Assembly (NCBI GenBank): GCA_046348545.1
Contig: JAXMEB010000004.1
Coordinates: forward strand, 186,001 to 250,000
From: JAXMEB01 sp046348545
Lineage (GTDB): Bacteria > Pseudomonadota > Gammaproteobacteria > Berkiellales > Berkiellaceae
DNA: 64,000 nt
Reading direction: 5' to 3'
Positions within the stretch are counted from its first letter, which is position 1, and every line of letters starts with the position of its first letter. The notes under the pieces were generated by a model. The model did no database searches. It saw nothing but the letters and a program-made list of their open reading frames with translations, and was not told the origin of the DNA. The translations under genes were made by a program, and so were the position numbers. Below, one piece after another: positions 28,408 to 37,315 of the stretch.

Positions 28408-30740
28408 CGCCCTTCTAATGTGACTAAGAAATCAGCACCAGTACCTTTGGTACCGGTTTGAGCTTCTAGAGAAATGTTTTTGCCAAGCAGGTATTTTAGT
28501 CCAACCTGACTCGCGGAATCTAAGATCCCCACACTGTAGTTTAAATATAATTTTTCGGACAATTGTTTTCCAATGGTGATAGCGGTTTCTTCTAGAGGGG
28601 ACTGGCCAGTTGTGACCTGAGCAGGTGTTTGAATTCCAATATCAAACTTAAGTTTTGAGGCGAGATCGTAATTGAGAATATCGCCTTGACCGAATAATTG
28701 TGAGATTTGAGAAGCCGAATCTAAGAGTAGCGTGCCGGGGATCCCCCCTTGGTTTGAAGCTTGGCCTAGTGCTAGATAAGAGATAATATCTGACTCTGGT
28801 AAGGCAGGTTTAGAGAACGGGATTAATTTAAAGGCATGTAAAGGCCCTTTCAGGTGTAAACCAACCGTTAAATCTTGAATGTTTTTATGAGCTTTGTTGA
28901 GTTGTGTAATTTTCTTTTCACCTCGAATATCTAATAGAGGTTGTGTAATGGGGCCTCCCGTAAACATAATTTGTCCGTATGAAATATCCAAATTGCGATT
29001 GTGGGTTTTATATTTTCCATTTTTGAGATGTAACGTGCCTACGGCTCGAAGGGTGCGGTTTTTTTTCTGTGTCACCCTGATTTCACCCGTAACATTAGAT
29101 TTTAATCCATATCCTTCAAAATGAACCTTATCACTTAATTTAAATTTGATGTCTGTGTGAACGGAATCGTTAAACTTTAAGACCGGTTCTTTTTTTGGGG
29201 TCTTCGAAACAAATTTGATATCCTTAGAACGCCCAACATGCCCATTTTTAATTTTAGGAAGAATGCGGGCATTGGGTATCCAAACTTCGCCGGTGAGCTC
29301 GGTTTTGCCATCTTGAAAAGTTAATGATAATACAGGGTTTGCAACAATATAATACTCGGGTGAATTACTGACAACGAGCTGCTTGCCTTCAAAATGCAAC
29401 CTCAGTTCAGGCGATTCGTCTTCCAGCTTAGCGGTACCCGTTAAGGTAAATGCCCCTTCGCCTACAGTGCCAGTTGCATTGACCAGCAGAGATGGTTTGC
29501 CGAGACCTTTAATTTCGATCATATCAATGTTAGTTTGTGCGCCAGAGTGCGGCAGACGAAAACTGATTTGCTCTCCAATGGCCACACCATCAAATTGAGG
29601 GTTAAAAAAAGAACCGCTGACTTTAAATTGAGAATGACCATGCCCTTTTAAGTTTTTGATGTTTGGTAAATAATCGTCTATAAATTTGAAATCCTTGATC
29701 GTCGTCTGTATGGAGCCCGAAAGCGTGAAAGGCGGTTTGGTCTGTAGATGAATATGGCCTACCATCTCATTTTGCCCAAGTACTTTCAGATCCCATTTAG
29801 CATGAATCCTTTTTTTGAAAGATATAGAAATTTGACCTGTTGCATGTTTAAACTGTTTGAGTCTGGCATCAATGTTACGTTGATACATCTCAGTTTCAAC
29901 TTGGCCTTTGATCGAATGTCCATTGTAAATACCATCTAGAGTAAGTGCATGATATTTCTCTTTCGGCTCAGTATAGAGAGTTAGATTTTTAATGAGATGA
30001 TCTTGGTATTGTAATAATTCACTTCGAGCTGTAAACGTTGTTTTAGTATAAATTAAATTCTGTTTATGCAGGTAAGCAGTGCCTTCTGTGAAAAGATCGC
30101 CGGTTAAGCTATTCAGGTAGTAATTTAAATTTTTAAATTGAAGCTTCCAAGAGATTTGATAATGTTCAGCTTTAGATTCAATATGAATGTGCCCCGGTTT
30201 GGCTTCAAAATGAAGTGCTTTGAATGTTAAGTGGTTGAAATCGATTTGATTGGCTTCCAAGGTATCAATGTTTAGCTTAAAAGCATGGGACCGAATTTTT
30301 CCCTTTATTAAATTCATTTGTTTAATATTGATAGGGAGACGAGTTGTCACATATTGTTCAAGCTTAGGTAAGCGGAGTTTTTCAAAATCAAGGTCGTCGA
30401 AATTCAAATTCGTGTCAGAGGAAGGCGCATCGGGCAGCTTGAGCTTAAAGTTCGAGATGGTTAGTGTTTGGAGATTGAATTGACCTCTAAAAAGCGTGAT
30501 GGGGCTCCACTTAATTTCAATGTGGTCAGCTGTGAGCTGATAGTCTTTATGTTGTAGATTCACCTGTTTTAAAACAAAATGATGGCTGAGATTTCCAGAA
30601 AAACCATCTATTTGATAACCATCAACCCATCTGGGTAATATTTTTACTATGAAATAATGGCTACCTTCATCCGTAAAGGTGAAGAAGTAAAGTGCACTAA
30701 AAAAAACGCACAATATCAGGGCTGCAGAGTAGCGAAACAT
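28404..30740 (-). CDS. tamB: Translocation and assembly module subunit TamB
   Basis: A 778-aa inner-membrane-anchored periplasmic protein that with TamA helps insert outer-membrane proteins and move lipids. It has one N-terminal signal anchor (YSAALILCVFFSALYFFTF). A long repetitive beta-strand body follows. The conserved C-terminal DUF490/TamB domain has GQASNQGGIPGTLLLDSAS, LSEKLYLNYSVGILDS and a beta-barrel-like last strand. It is much shorter than E. coli TamB (1259 aa). It is separated from tamA by a large unrelated gene in the same direction. Confidence 0.88.
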   Translation of the reverse strand: MFRYSAALILCVFFSALYFFTFTDEGSHYFIVKILPRWVDGYQIDGFSGNLSHHFVLKQVNLQHKDYQLTADHIEIKWSPITLFRGQFNLQTLTISNFKLKLPDAPSSDTNLNFDDLDFEKLRLPKLEQYVTTRLPINIKQMNLIKGKIRSHAFKLNIDTLEANQIDFNHLTFKALHFEAKPGHIHIESKAEHYQISWKLQFKNLNYYLNSLTGDLFTEGTAYLHKQNLIYTKTTFTARSELLQYQDHLIKNLTLYTEPKEKYHALTLDGIYNGHSIKGQVETEMYQRNIDARLKQFKHATGQISISFKKRIHAKWDLKVLGQNEMVGHIHLQTKPPFTLSGSIQTTIKDFKFIDDYLPNIKNLKGHGHSQFKVSGSFFNPQFDGVAIGEQISFRLPHSGAQTNIDMIEIKGLGKPSLLVNATGTVGEGAFTLTGTAKLEDESPELRLHFEGKQLVVSNSPEYYIVANPVLSLTFQDGKTELTGEVWIPNARILPKIKNGHVGRSKDIKFVSKTPKKEPVLKFNDSVHTDIKFKLSDKVHFEGYGLKSNVTGEIRVTQKKNRTLRAVGTLHLKNGKYKTHNRNLDISYGQIMFTGGPITQPLLDIRGEKKITQLNKAHKNIQDLTVGLHLKGPLHAFKLIPFSKPALPESDIISYLALGQASNQGGIPGTLLLDSASQISQLFGQGDILNYDLASKLKFDIGIQTPAQVTTGQSPLEETAITIGKQLSEKLYLNYSVGILDSASQVGLKYLLGKNISLEAQTGTKGTGADFLVTLEGR

Positions 30741-30836
30741 GTGAAATGAGTTGATTGGCTAATTTTTAAGTAAGTTACTTATTATACACAGAAGCGATAG
30801 AGGGTGCGAGCTCATAAATTCAAATCGGTCAGATTA

Positions 30837-33800
30837 TTAAGCACCCGATTTTTTAGAGGGCCCGATTGGTTTTAAGAGATCAGCTTCGGGCGCTATTTCC
30901 TTTTCAGTATTATCTTTTTTAGTCTCGAACACACCGCTAGTGAGAGCTTTTTTCACTGTCTCAATCACGTCAAGGGTGCTTGTGATCTTTTGTTCAAGAG
31001 AGGGCGTTTCTATTTCGCCAAGCATCTGATAGAGGGTATCCATCAGTTTATCTTTTTCAGATGAATCATTTACCAGTAAGGCGTCAAGTTGCTTGATCGC
31101 TGTGCTGGCTACATGTTCGTAACCGCTATAAGGCTGATTGAAAATAGGCCTTGGATCTACAAATGGATAAGGCATAGTGGGCGTATAGGACCATACTGTG
31201 CTTGCGATTTGAGTTATAGGTTGCATTAACCAAGCGCCCCAGCTCCTGATTGAACCGGTATAGGTCCCAGCAGACTGAGACATGGTTTGACGAATGACGG
31301 CCATTTCTTGCTTTTGGGATGAAAATGCAGCAAGTAGAGAGGCGTAGGCTGTGTATTCTTGAGTTTTAGAAAGGCTATGATAGCGTTCATGGCTTTGGAT
31401 TAGTTCAACATTTTTAATAAAATCATTTGCAAATCGCTTTCGTCCGCGTAAATTATTAACAGTATCGGCAGCGGTAATCTTGCCCATCAGTTCTTTCTGT
31501 AGCTCATCAGGCAGTGCTAAGATGGTTTTATTTTTTGATAATTCATGCAAGAAGGCTAGTTTATCATTGAGCATTTGTGCTTCTAGTTCTAGTTTTTCAC
31601 TGGTTTGTGCAATAGCAATGCTCTCTATCAACCCTGCATCTTGATAAGCTGGTGCGAGTTGTTTTTGAACAGGATGATTCGCGAGTAATTGTAAGTATTC
31701 CATTTTTTTGGGAATCAGTTGCCAGGCTTGAACCAACTCTGAAACGGAATTAGCGACTATCATCGTGTCTAGCAAAGGCTCTTGATAAGCTTTTGGTAAT
31801 GCTTGGTATTCGGAGGTCTGTTTGACAAAAGGGAATAGTAGTTGACGAACAGCATACAATTTAAAGCGTTGCGCAAGCCTGTCGATTTCCTCTGCCATTT
31901 TGTTCAATTCGTCCTTTGAAGCCTTAGGGTCGGGATCTATCATTAGGCTGGTTGCCCAATATTCATACATTTTCCTGAAAGATTCAGACATCAAATCTAA
32001 TTCTTCTCCTTTCTCTTCCCGCAATTTTGTCTGAGCACTTTTCAGTGTTATGAAAAATTCTCTCGTATTGTTCTCAATCAGTTTTGGAATGGATTCTTTA
32101 GTTTTGTCTGAAATTGAAGCCGTTTCATATAATTCTTGTTGAAGGTTTCTAATGACGATTCTGAGCACATCGTGCTCTAGAATTCTATCATTAAATAGTT
32201 TTTGATGCTCATCAAGATCGGGTATATCATATAGATTAAGCTTTTTAATCGCCGATTGCCAAAAAAAATCTGTCTGCAAATGAAGATCTTTTCGAACTTC
32301 GACTTCAAGTTTTGATGATATAATTCTCTTAATAGTATCAATCTTACCCCTAAAAGACTTTAAGTCTGGCATGCTGAAAAGCTCACCAAACCATTTATCT
32401 TTTTGGTTAAAGAGCTCGGTTTCTATGTTGTCTTCTTTAGTTTTTATATTGATGCCTGGTTTGGCTAGATCAAGAATTTGCATGAGATATTCTTCATAAT
32501 AGTCACTCAGATGGGATTTGTTTTCTAAAATATGAAAAAATAGAACGTCTCTAGCAGACTTTGGTAAATTCAAAAAATTAGGATGCAATGCGCATTTTAA
32601 TAAAATATCAATGTTTTGTTCGTTTAAATCCTTAATGTTGGGTGCACTTTGAATGGTTTGTTTTAAATATTCAGCAACAATCGGATTGCAGCTTTTAAGT
32701 TGACTTCTGAAATTCTCAATAAAGGGGATCGTGCTGATTTCACCTTCGCGTTTTAAGGCAATAGATAGTCCATTCAGTTGGTTTTGTAAATTGTGCATGC
32801 TTTTCTTGAATTGATGTAATTGTTCTTCTAGTTCTTCTTTGAGATGCATCGCCTCTTTAAGTTGTTTTTCATATGCTGGAATCGTTTCATTTTTAATTTT
32901 TTCACTGCTTTCGGGGTTGGATGCAATTTTCTTTTCAGCAATTTCAAGTGCTGTCACTGCCCATTTGGTTAGTTCAATTTGGTGCTCTATGTTTTGATTG
33001 GTTTTCTGAATTAGTTCTTCTTTTTCGTTTAACGTAAGCTGTATAGTCTTTATTTCATTTTGAAGAATTTCACTATTTGAAAAGGCTCTGTCAAGTTCAA
33101 ATAAAATTTTGTCTTTTGTGTTTTGAAGTTGAATTATTTCTGCCTGGTTTGAAATGGTTCGTTTGAGAGTGGATATTTGATCGGGTGCGATTGGATTTTT
33201 ATCAATCAGAATTCTGGCAAGCTCATTAATCGCCGTCTCAGATGTTAATGTCGCTTTACTAGGATCTTGATCCATCAATACATTGAAGCCTGGAAAGGCT
33301 GTATCATCCAAGAGCATTTTCTTTGCTTCTCGACGTGCAGCCAGTACTTTGTAATCATGAGTCAATTTTTTGAAAAATGTTAATGGACTGACGAGACCTG
33401 ACCAGATTCGTGAAAAAACACCTTGACTGGGGGGCGCTTCAAGCTTAGAAATATTTTTCATTGCATGATAAATTTCTTTTTCAAGTCCTTTGGGGAGATT
33501 GACCCATTCCAGATTTTCATCATTATAATTAGCCGCATTTAAGTAAACCATATAGTCATTTTCGTGTTCAGCTTTAAATCGTCTTCGATTGAAAAAGTCA
33601 GTGATATTGGAAAAGGATGAGATTGCGAAATCGACAAAGGTGGGGTGATCACGATAATATTCTGCAACTAATTTAACATCGCCTGGATTAGAAATAATTG
33701 GCGCAGTGACTTTCTGAATTTGTTTTAATTGCCAACCAGCGCTTGAAAATTTACGAGCTAGTGCATCTTGGATGCGCTTTAGCCCCCAGAGCGCACTTTC

Positions 33801-34094
33801 TGTCAATGTTTCAGGGACAGGCTTTCCCCAGATGACCTCTTCATGTCGTTTTTCTTCAATCAGCTGACCTAAAGCATAGAGTCTATCTTTGGGCCATAAA
33901 ACAGGCGTGCATTCGACATCATAGGTCGCATACCAAATTTCAGGGTGTTCAACCGCATTCTTTAAAGCGAGAGCCGAACTAATTGCCTCTAGCGTTTCTG
34001 TGCGTGCAGCGATTCTGCCAACTTGCCAAAGACGACTTGGCTCAATTTTAGCAATCCCATAACCTGCACCTGCTAACAAGCTATACAAAAGCAT
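30837..34094 (-). CDS. 1085-aa coiled-coil protein between tamA and tamB, unknown
   Basis: No family recognised. The first 16 residues (MLLYSLLAGAGYGIAK) are mildly hydrophobic. A long coiled coil lies at about 290-445 (ETAINELARI ... KSMHNLQNQLNGL), rich in Glu, Lys, Gln and Leu. More helical regions follow to about 900, then an aromatic/proline-rich segment (SWGAWLMQP, WSYTPTMPYPF at about 970-1000) and a charged tail (ETKKDNTEKEIAPEADLL...SKKSGA). It is transcribed with tamA and tamB (72 and 96 bases to its neighbours), yet known tam operons have these two genes adjacent. It may be an inserted effector-type gene, or a partner of the Tam machinery. Confidence 0.65.
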   Translation of the reverse strand: MLLYSLLAGAGYGIAKIEPSRLWQVGRIAARTETLEAISSALALKNAVEHPEIWYATYDVECTPVLWPKDRLYALGQLIEEKRHEEVIWGKPVPETLTESALWGLKRIQDALARKFSSAGWQLKQIQKVTAPIISNPGDVKLVAEYYRDHPTFVDFAISSFSNITDFFNRRRFKAEHENDYMVYLNAANYNDENLEWVNLPKGLEKEIYHAMKNISKLEAPPSQGVFSRIWSGLVSPLTFFKKLTHDYKVLAARREAKKMLLDDTAFPGFNVLMDQDPSKATLTSETAINELARILIDKNPIAPDQISTLKRTISNQAEIIQLQNTKDKILFELDRAFSNSEILQNEIKTIQLTLNEKEELIQKTNQNIEHQIELTKWAVTALEIAEKKIASNPESSEKIKNETIPAYEKQLKEAMHLKEELEEQLHQFKKSMHNLQNQLNGLSIALKREGEISTIPFIENFRSQLKSCNPIVAEYLKQTIQSAPNIKDLNEQNIDILLKCALHPNFLNLPKSARDVLFFHILENKSHLSDYYEEYLMQILDLAKPGINIKTKEDNIETELFNQKDKWFGELFSMPDLKSFRGKIDTIKRIISSKLEVEVRKDLHLQTDFFWQSAIKKLNLYDIPDLDEHQKLFNDRILEHDVLRIVIRNLQQELYETASISDKTKESIPKLIENNTREFFITLKSAQTKLREEKGEELDLMSESFRKMYEYWATSLMIDPDPKASKDELNKMAEEIDRLAQRFKLYAVRQLLFPFVKQTSEYQALPKAYQEPLLDTMIVANSVSELVQAWQLIPKKMEYLQLLANHPVQKQLAPAYQDAGLIESIAIAQTSEKLELEAQMLNDKLAFLHELSKNKTILALPDELQKELMGKITAADTVNNLRGRKRFANDFIKNVELIQSHERYHSLSKTQEYTAYASLLAAFSSQKQEMAVIRQTMSQSAGTYTGSIRSWGAWLMQPITQIASTVWSYTPTMPYPFVDPRPIFNQPYSGYEHVASTAIKQLDALLVNDSSEKDKLMDTLYQMLGEIETPSLEQKITSTLDVIETVKKALTSGVFETKKDNTEKEIAPEADLLKPIGPSKKSGA

Positions 34095-34166
34095 AGATTA
34101 AAACTAGTGGACTAACTGCATACTACATGATAGCGGCTACTAAGAGTAAGAGTATAGAGCCTTTAA

Positions 34167-35954
34167 TTATAGGCCAGTGCCAAAAGTGACATGTAGGCGC
34201 CAGGCATCTGCAGCTTTGGTGAGTGGTTTGGCTAGATCGACCTTCAAGGGGCCGATAGGTGTATGCCAACGGATACCGAATCCAGCACCGGCTTCAACCG
34301 TGTCATCAAATCCTCTGAAAGCATTGCCAGCATCTACAAAAGTAGCAATACCTAAAGGCGATTTCAGGCGATATTCCCATTCAAGGCTGGATATCCCTAA
34401 ATAAGCGCCACCAACTGAGATATTCTGACCTGCTTTATTGATACTCATTGGTAAAGTACGGTAACCAAAGCCACGTAAGCTGTTGTCGCCCCCTGCGTAG
34501 AATCGCATAGAAAGGGGTAGCTTTTGAACGTCCTTCGGCGCCGTAATGCCGAGTTGTGTTCTGAATAATAAGATATGCTTGCGATTTAAGGTTTTGAGCC
34601 AATTTAATCGAGCGGTCAATTGAGTAAAGCTTGCATCACTGAAGAGGGTATCGATACTGCCTGTCAGTTTCATTCCAATCAAATAGCCATCTAATGGGTT
34701 GATTGGATCATCTTTTTCAATACGAGACAGCTCAAGAGTCGGTAATAATAGTTTTTCATTATTTTTAAGAAGGTTATCGAATTCTTTAAATCGCTCTTGT
34801 CGATAGTAGAGACTAAGGATTCTATCCCAAGCATTAAAGTTTCGTTTGTTGCTAATCCCTAATTGCCAGAATTCACTTTCTTTCTCGCTATATTCATCTT
34901 CTGAGGCGCTGGCTGAGAAAGCTGTGTAATCTTGAATAGGATCTAATCCAGGGATTTTATATTCGGCATATCCTTGATTGTATACTTGTGATAAATTTCC
35001 TTGAAGGCTAAAGCGATGTCCCAGTCGATTAATCCATCGTCTTTCCCATCCTGCAACACCGCGAATGCCTGTGTCGGTACCATAGCCTGCTCCAAAAGTG
35101 TATTTATTAGGCTTTGCGCGCTCCAGTTCAACATGAATTGGGATGGTTGCATCTAATTCGTTTGGAGATTGGTCAATTTTAATTTGTGAAAACTGATCAC
35201 TTAAAATCAAATTCCGTTGTAGTGCTAAAAGCCCGTCTGGTTGAAATGGATTGCCAACTTTGAAAGGAATAAATCTGTTCAGATAGCGGTCTTTAAAATA
35301 AGTATCTGAAAAATCCACTTCACCAAAGGTATAGAGCCTATCAGTATTAAGAGTTAGATAGATATTTGCTTGTTTTGTTTCTAAATTAATATAGATATCA
35401 TGCGTTGAAAACTCGGCTTTGATAAAGCCAGAGAAGTACGCTGTAGCTAGAAGATCTCGTTTTGCGTTTTCATAGGGTTCATGCTTTAGCGTGTCGCCTG
35501 GATGGAGTGGGAAGGTTTCAAATAATTTTATCAACGCTGGGTGATGCTCGCCTTCACCTTCTATTTGCCAGTGAATAGCCTGTACTTTAATGGGCTCATT
35601 TAATTTTATTTTGATAGTGAGTCGATGGTATTTATTTGTCTTTTTTCGTTTGATTTCGATATCAGCAGTATAATATCCAAAAGGCTCCAAAGCAGCTTGT
35701 ATATCTTCTTTAGCGTGAAAGATTAACTGCGATACTTGAACATCTTCTAATAATTTATTTTTATAGGATTCAATAGCGAGTTCAGCCCGGATATTTTCCT
35801 TGATCGTTTTCCTGACGCCTTGAATTTTGACGAGTAACAGACGCGGATCCGCCCTAGCGAATGTGGTAAAGCAGAGTGTACCTATCAAGCACAGGATCAG
35901 AAGTAATCTAGTGAAGGCCGTAGGGGCGGGTCTGCTTGCCCGCCCATATTGCAT
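34167..35954 (-). CDS. tamA: Translocation and assembly module subunit TamA (Omp85 family)
   Basis: An outer-membrane protein of the BamA/Omp85 superfamily, about 595 aa from ATG 35954. It has a signal peptide (TRLLLILCLIGTLCFTTFARA), three POTRA-type domains (about 45-275) and a 16-strand barrel with the L6 motif LRGFGYRTL, ending in HVTFGTGL. The start is uncertain. The open frame continues to 36059, overlapping the ABC ATPase gene by 62 bases, and the leader just before the hydrophobic core is encoded by a GC-rich repeat (35920-35981). It is the upstream partner of tamB, with a 1085-aa gene between. Confidence 0.88.
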   Translation of the reverse strand: MQYGRASRPAPTAFTRLLLILCLIGTLCFTTFARADPRLLLVKIQGVRKTIKENIRAELAIESYKNKLLEDVQVSQLIFHAKEDIQAALEPFGYYTADIEIKRKKTNKYHRLTIKIKLNEPIKVQAIHWQIEGEGEHHPALIKLFETFPLHPGDTLKHEPYENAKRDLLATAYFSGFIKAEFSTHDIYINLETKQANIYLTLNTDRLYTFGEVDFSDTYFKDRYLNRFIPFKVGNPFQPDGLLALQRNLILSDQFSQIKIDQSPNELDATIPIHVELERAKPNKYTFGAGYGTDTGIRGVAGWERRWINRLGHRFSLQGNLSQVYNQGYAEYKIPGLDPIQDYTAFSASASEDEYSEKESEFWQLGISNKRNFNAWDRILSLYYRQERFKEFDNLLKNNEKLLLPTLELSRIEKDDPINPLDGYLIGMKLTGSIDTLFSDASFTQLTARLNWLKTLNRKHILLFRTQLGITAPKDVQKLPLSMRFYAGGDNSLRGFGYRTLPMSINKAGQNISVGGAYLGISSLEWEYRLKSPLGIATFVDAGNAFRGFDDTVEAGAGFGIRWHTPIGPLKVDLAKPLTKAADAWRLHVTFGTGL

Positions 35955-35981
35955 GGGACCGGCGCAGCGCCACGCTCCTAC
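35920..35981. repeat. GC-rich REP-like repeat in the tamA leader
   Basis: Two inverted GC-rich hairpins in tandem: GGGCGGGTCTGCTTGCCCGCC, and a second centred on GGCGCAGCGCC, bounded by GTAGG and CTCCTAC. Such GTAGGGGCGGG...GCTCCTAC units are common dispersed repeats in gammaproteobacteria. Its base composition stands out from the AT-rich surroundings, and it forms the coding sequence for the n-region of the predicted TamA signal peptide. Confidence 0.65.
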
Positions 35982-35997
35982 AATTTCGTGCTCGTGA

Positions 35998-37314
35998 TTA
36001 TTTAGGGTTTTCAAGACTGAGATCACCCGAATCGTAGTCATATGCAAAGATTTCGGCATAACGGCCCCAGTCGATCATCACCGTTAAGACGCGATCAGCT
36101 TCCGTTTCTGACAAATATTCCTCTAGTTCACTCAGAAAGAAGTTTTCAGATTCTCGATGATTGGGTCTTTCATCTAAAATGGCCCGAATGTGTTGTGCTA
36201 GTGGGACTAATAGTAGTTGTTTTGCAAAAATCTTTTTACGATGCAGAATGTCCGCGTTTGCAAAAGCGATCCCTGTTTCAGTTAAGGTGATATCGCCTTT
36301 AGAGACCTTAGCAAATCTTAGAATTTCAAGGGCTTCTGTGAGTGGGAATAAACTATCGGCCTCTAAGTGAAGTGCATCAGCCAATTCGGGTAGGTCGACG
36401 ATTTGACCTTGATGTTCTGGAGTATTTAAAGTTTCCACCATCCCTGTCAGCTCGAAAACGCCGACATCGGGTAAGCGATATCCAAGACCCATTCTTTCAA
36501 AATCAATCCCTGCATCTTCCTTGCGCACCCGTTTTTCTTTTTCACTGGTTGTCATTAATACGTAGATATCATCGATAAGCTTACGAACATGAGGGCTTTG
36601 AGGATCTCGCGGTAAAGGATGGGGTACGGTTAGCTCCGCACGAATATGGCCAGGATCGCTACCAAAAATGATAATTCTATCGGCCATCAAGGCCGCTTCT
36701 TCAATGCTGTGAGTGACCAGTAAGATGCCTTTCGTGCGAGTTGTTTTACGAAGCCATAAATCTTGTAAGTCGCTCCTTAGATTTTCTGAGGTTAAGACAT
36801 CCAACGCAGAAAAAGGTTCATCCATGAGGAGCAGTTCGGGTTCAACTACAAGCGCACGTGCAAAACCCACACGCTGTCTCATACCGCCAGAGAGTTCTTT
36901 GGGGTAGGCCGATTCAAAACCATCTAAGCCAATCATATCGATGGCTTTTAGAGTTCGTCTACGTCTTTCTGCACGGGGCACGCCTTGTGCTTCGAGCCCA
37001 ATTTCGACATTTTGTAGAACGGTTAGCCAGGGTAAAAGTGCAAAGCTTTGGAAGATCATGGCAATGCCTTGGACGGGTTCGTGTACTTTTTGGCCCCGAT
37101 AAAGCACTTGGCCTTGCGTGGGCTTAACCAGTCCAGCGATGATTCTAAGGAGTGTTGATTTCCCGGAGCCTGACCGACCAAGCAGGGCAACAATCTCATT
37201 CTCGAAAACTGTAAAATTGATATGATCTAAAGCAACAATTTCTTGTCCTTCGGATGAGCGAAAGGTTTTTTTGACGTCTTGGACCTGGAAGAGAATATTT
37301 TTATCATTTGCCAT
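35998..37314 (-). CDS. ABC transporter ATPase, nitrate/sulfonate/bicarbonate type, with C-terminal AAA-associated domain
   Basis: A 438-aa ATPase. Walker A GRSGSGKST (about 43), signature LSGGMRQR, Walker B LLLMDEPFSALD and H-loop VTHSIEEAALMADR are intact. Residues about 285-430 form the additional AAA-associated C-terminal domain found in a subset of NrtD/SsuB-like ATPases. The gene starts one base after the permease stop, so the two are co-translated. No periplasmic binding protein lies nearby, so the substrate cannot be named. Confidence 0.9.
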   Translation of the reverse strand: MANDKNILFQVQDVKKTFRSSEGQEIVALDHINFTVFENEIVALLGRSGSGKSTLLRIIAGLVKPTQGQVLYRGQKVHEPVQGIAMIFQSFALLPWLTVLQNVEIGLEAQGVPRAERRRRTLKAIDMIGLDGFESAYPKELSGGMRQRVGFARALVVEPELLLMDEPFSALDVLTSENLRSDLQDLWLRKTTRTKGILLVTHSIEEAALMADRIIIFGSDPGHIRAELTVPHPLPRDPQSPHVRKLIDDIYVLMTTSEKEKRVRKEDAGIDFERMGLGYRLPDVGVFELTGMVETLNTPEHQGQIVDLPELADALHLEADSLFPLTEALEILRFAKVSKGDITLTETGIAFANADILHRKKIFAKQLLLVPLAQHIRAILDERPNHRESENFFLSELEEYLSETEADRVLTVMIDWGRYAEIFAYDYDSGDLSLENPK

Positions 37315-37315
37315 A

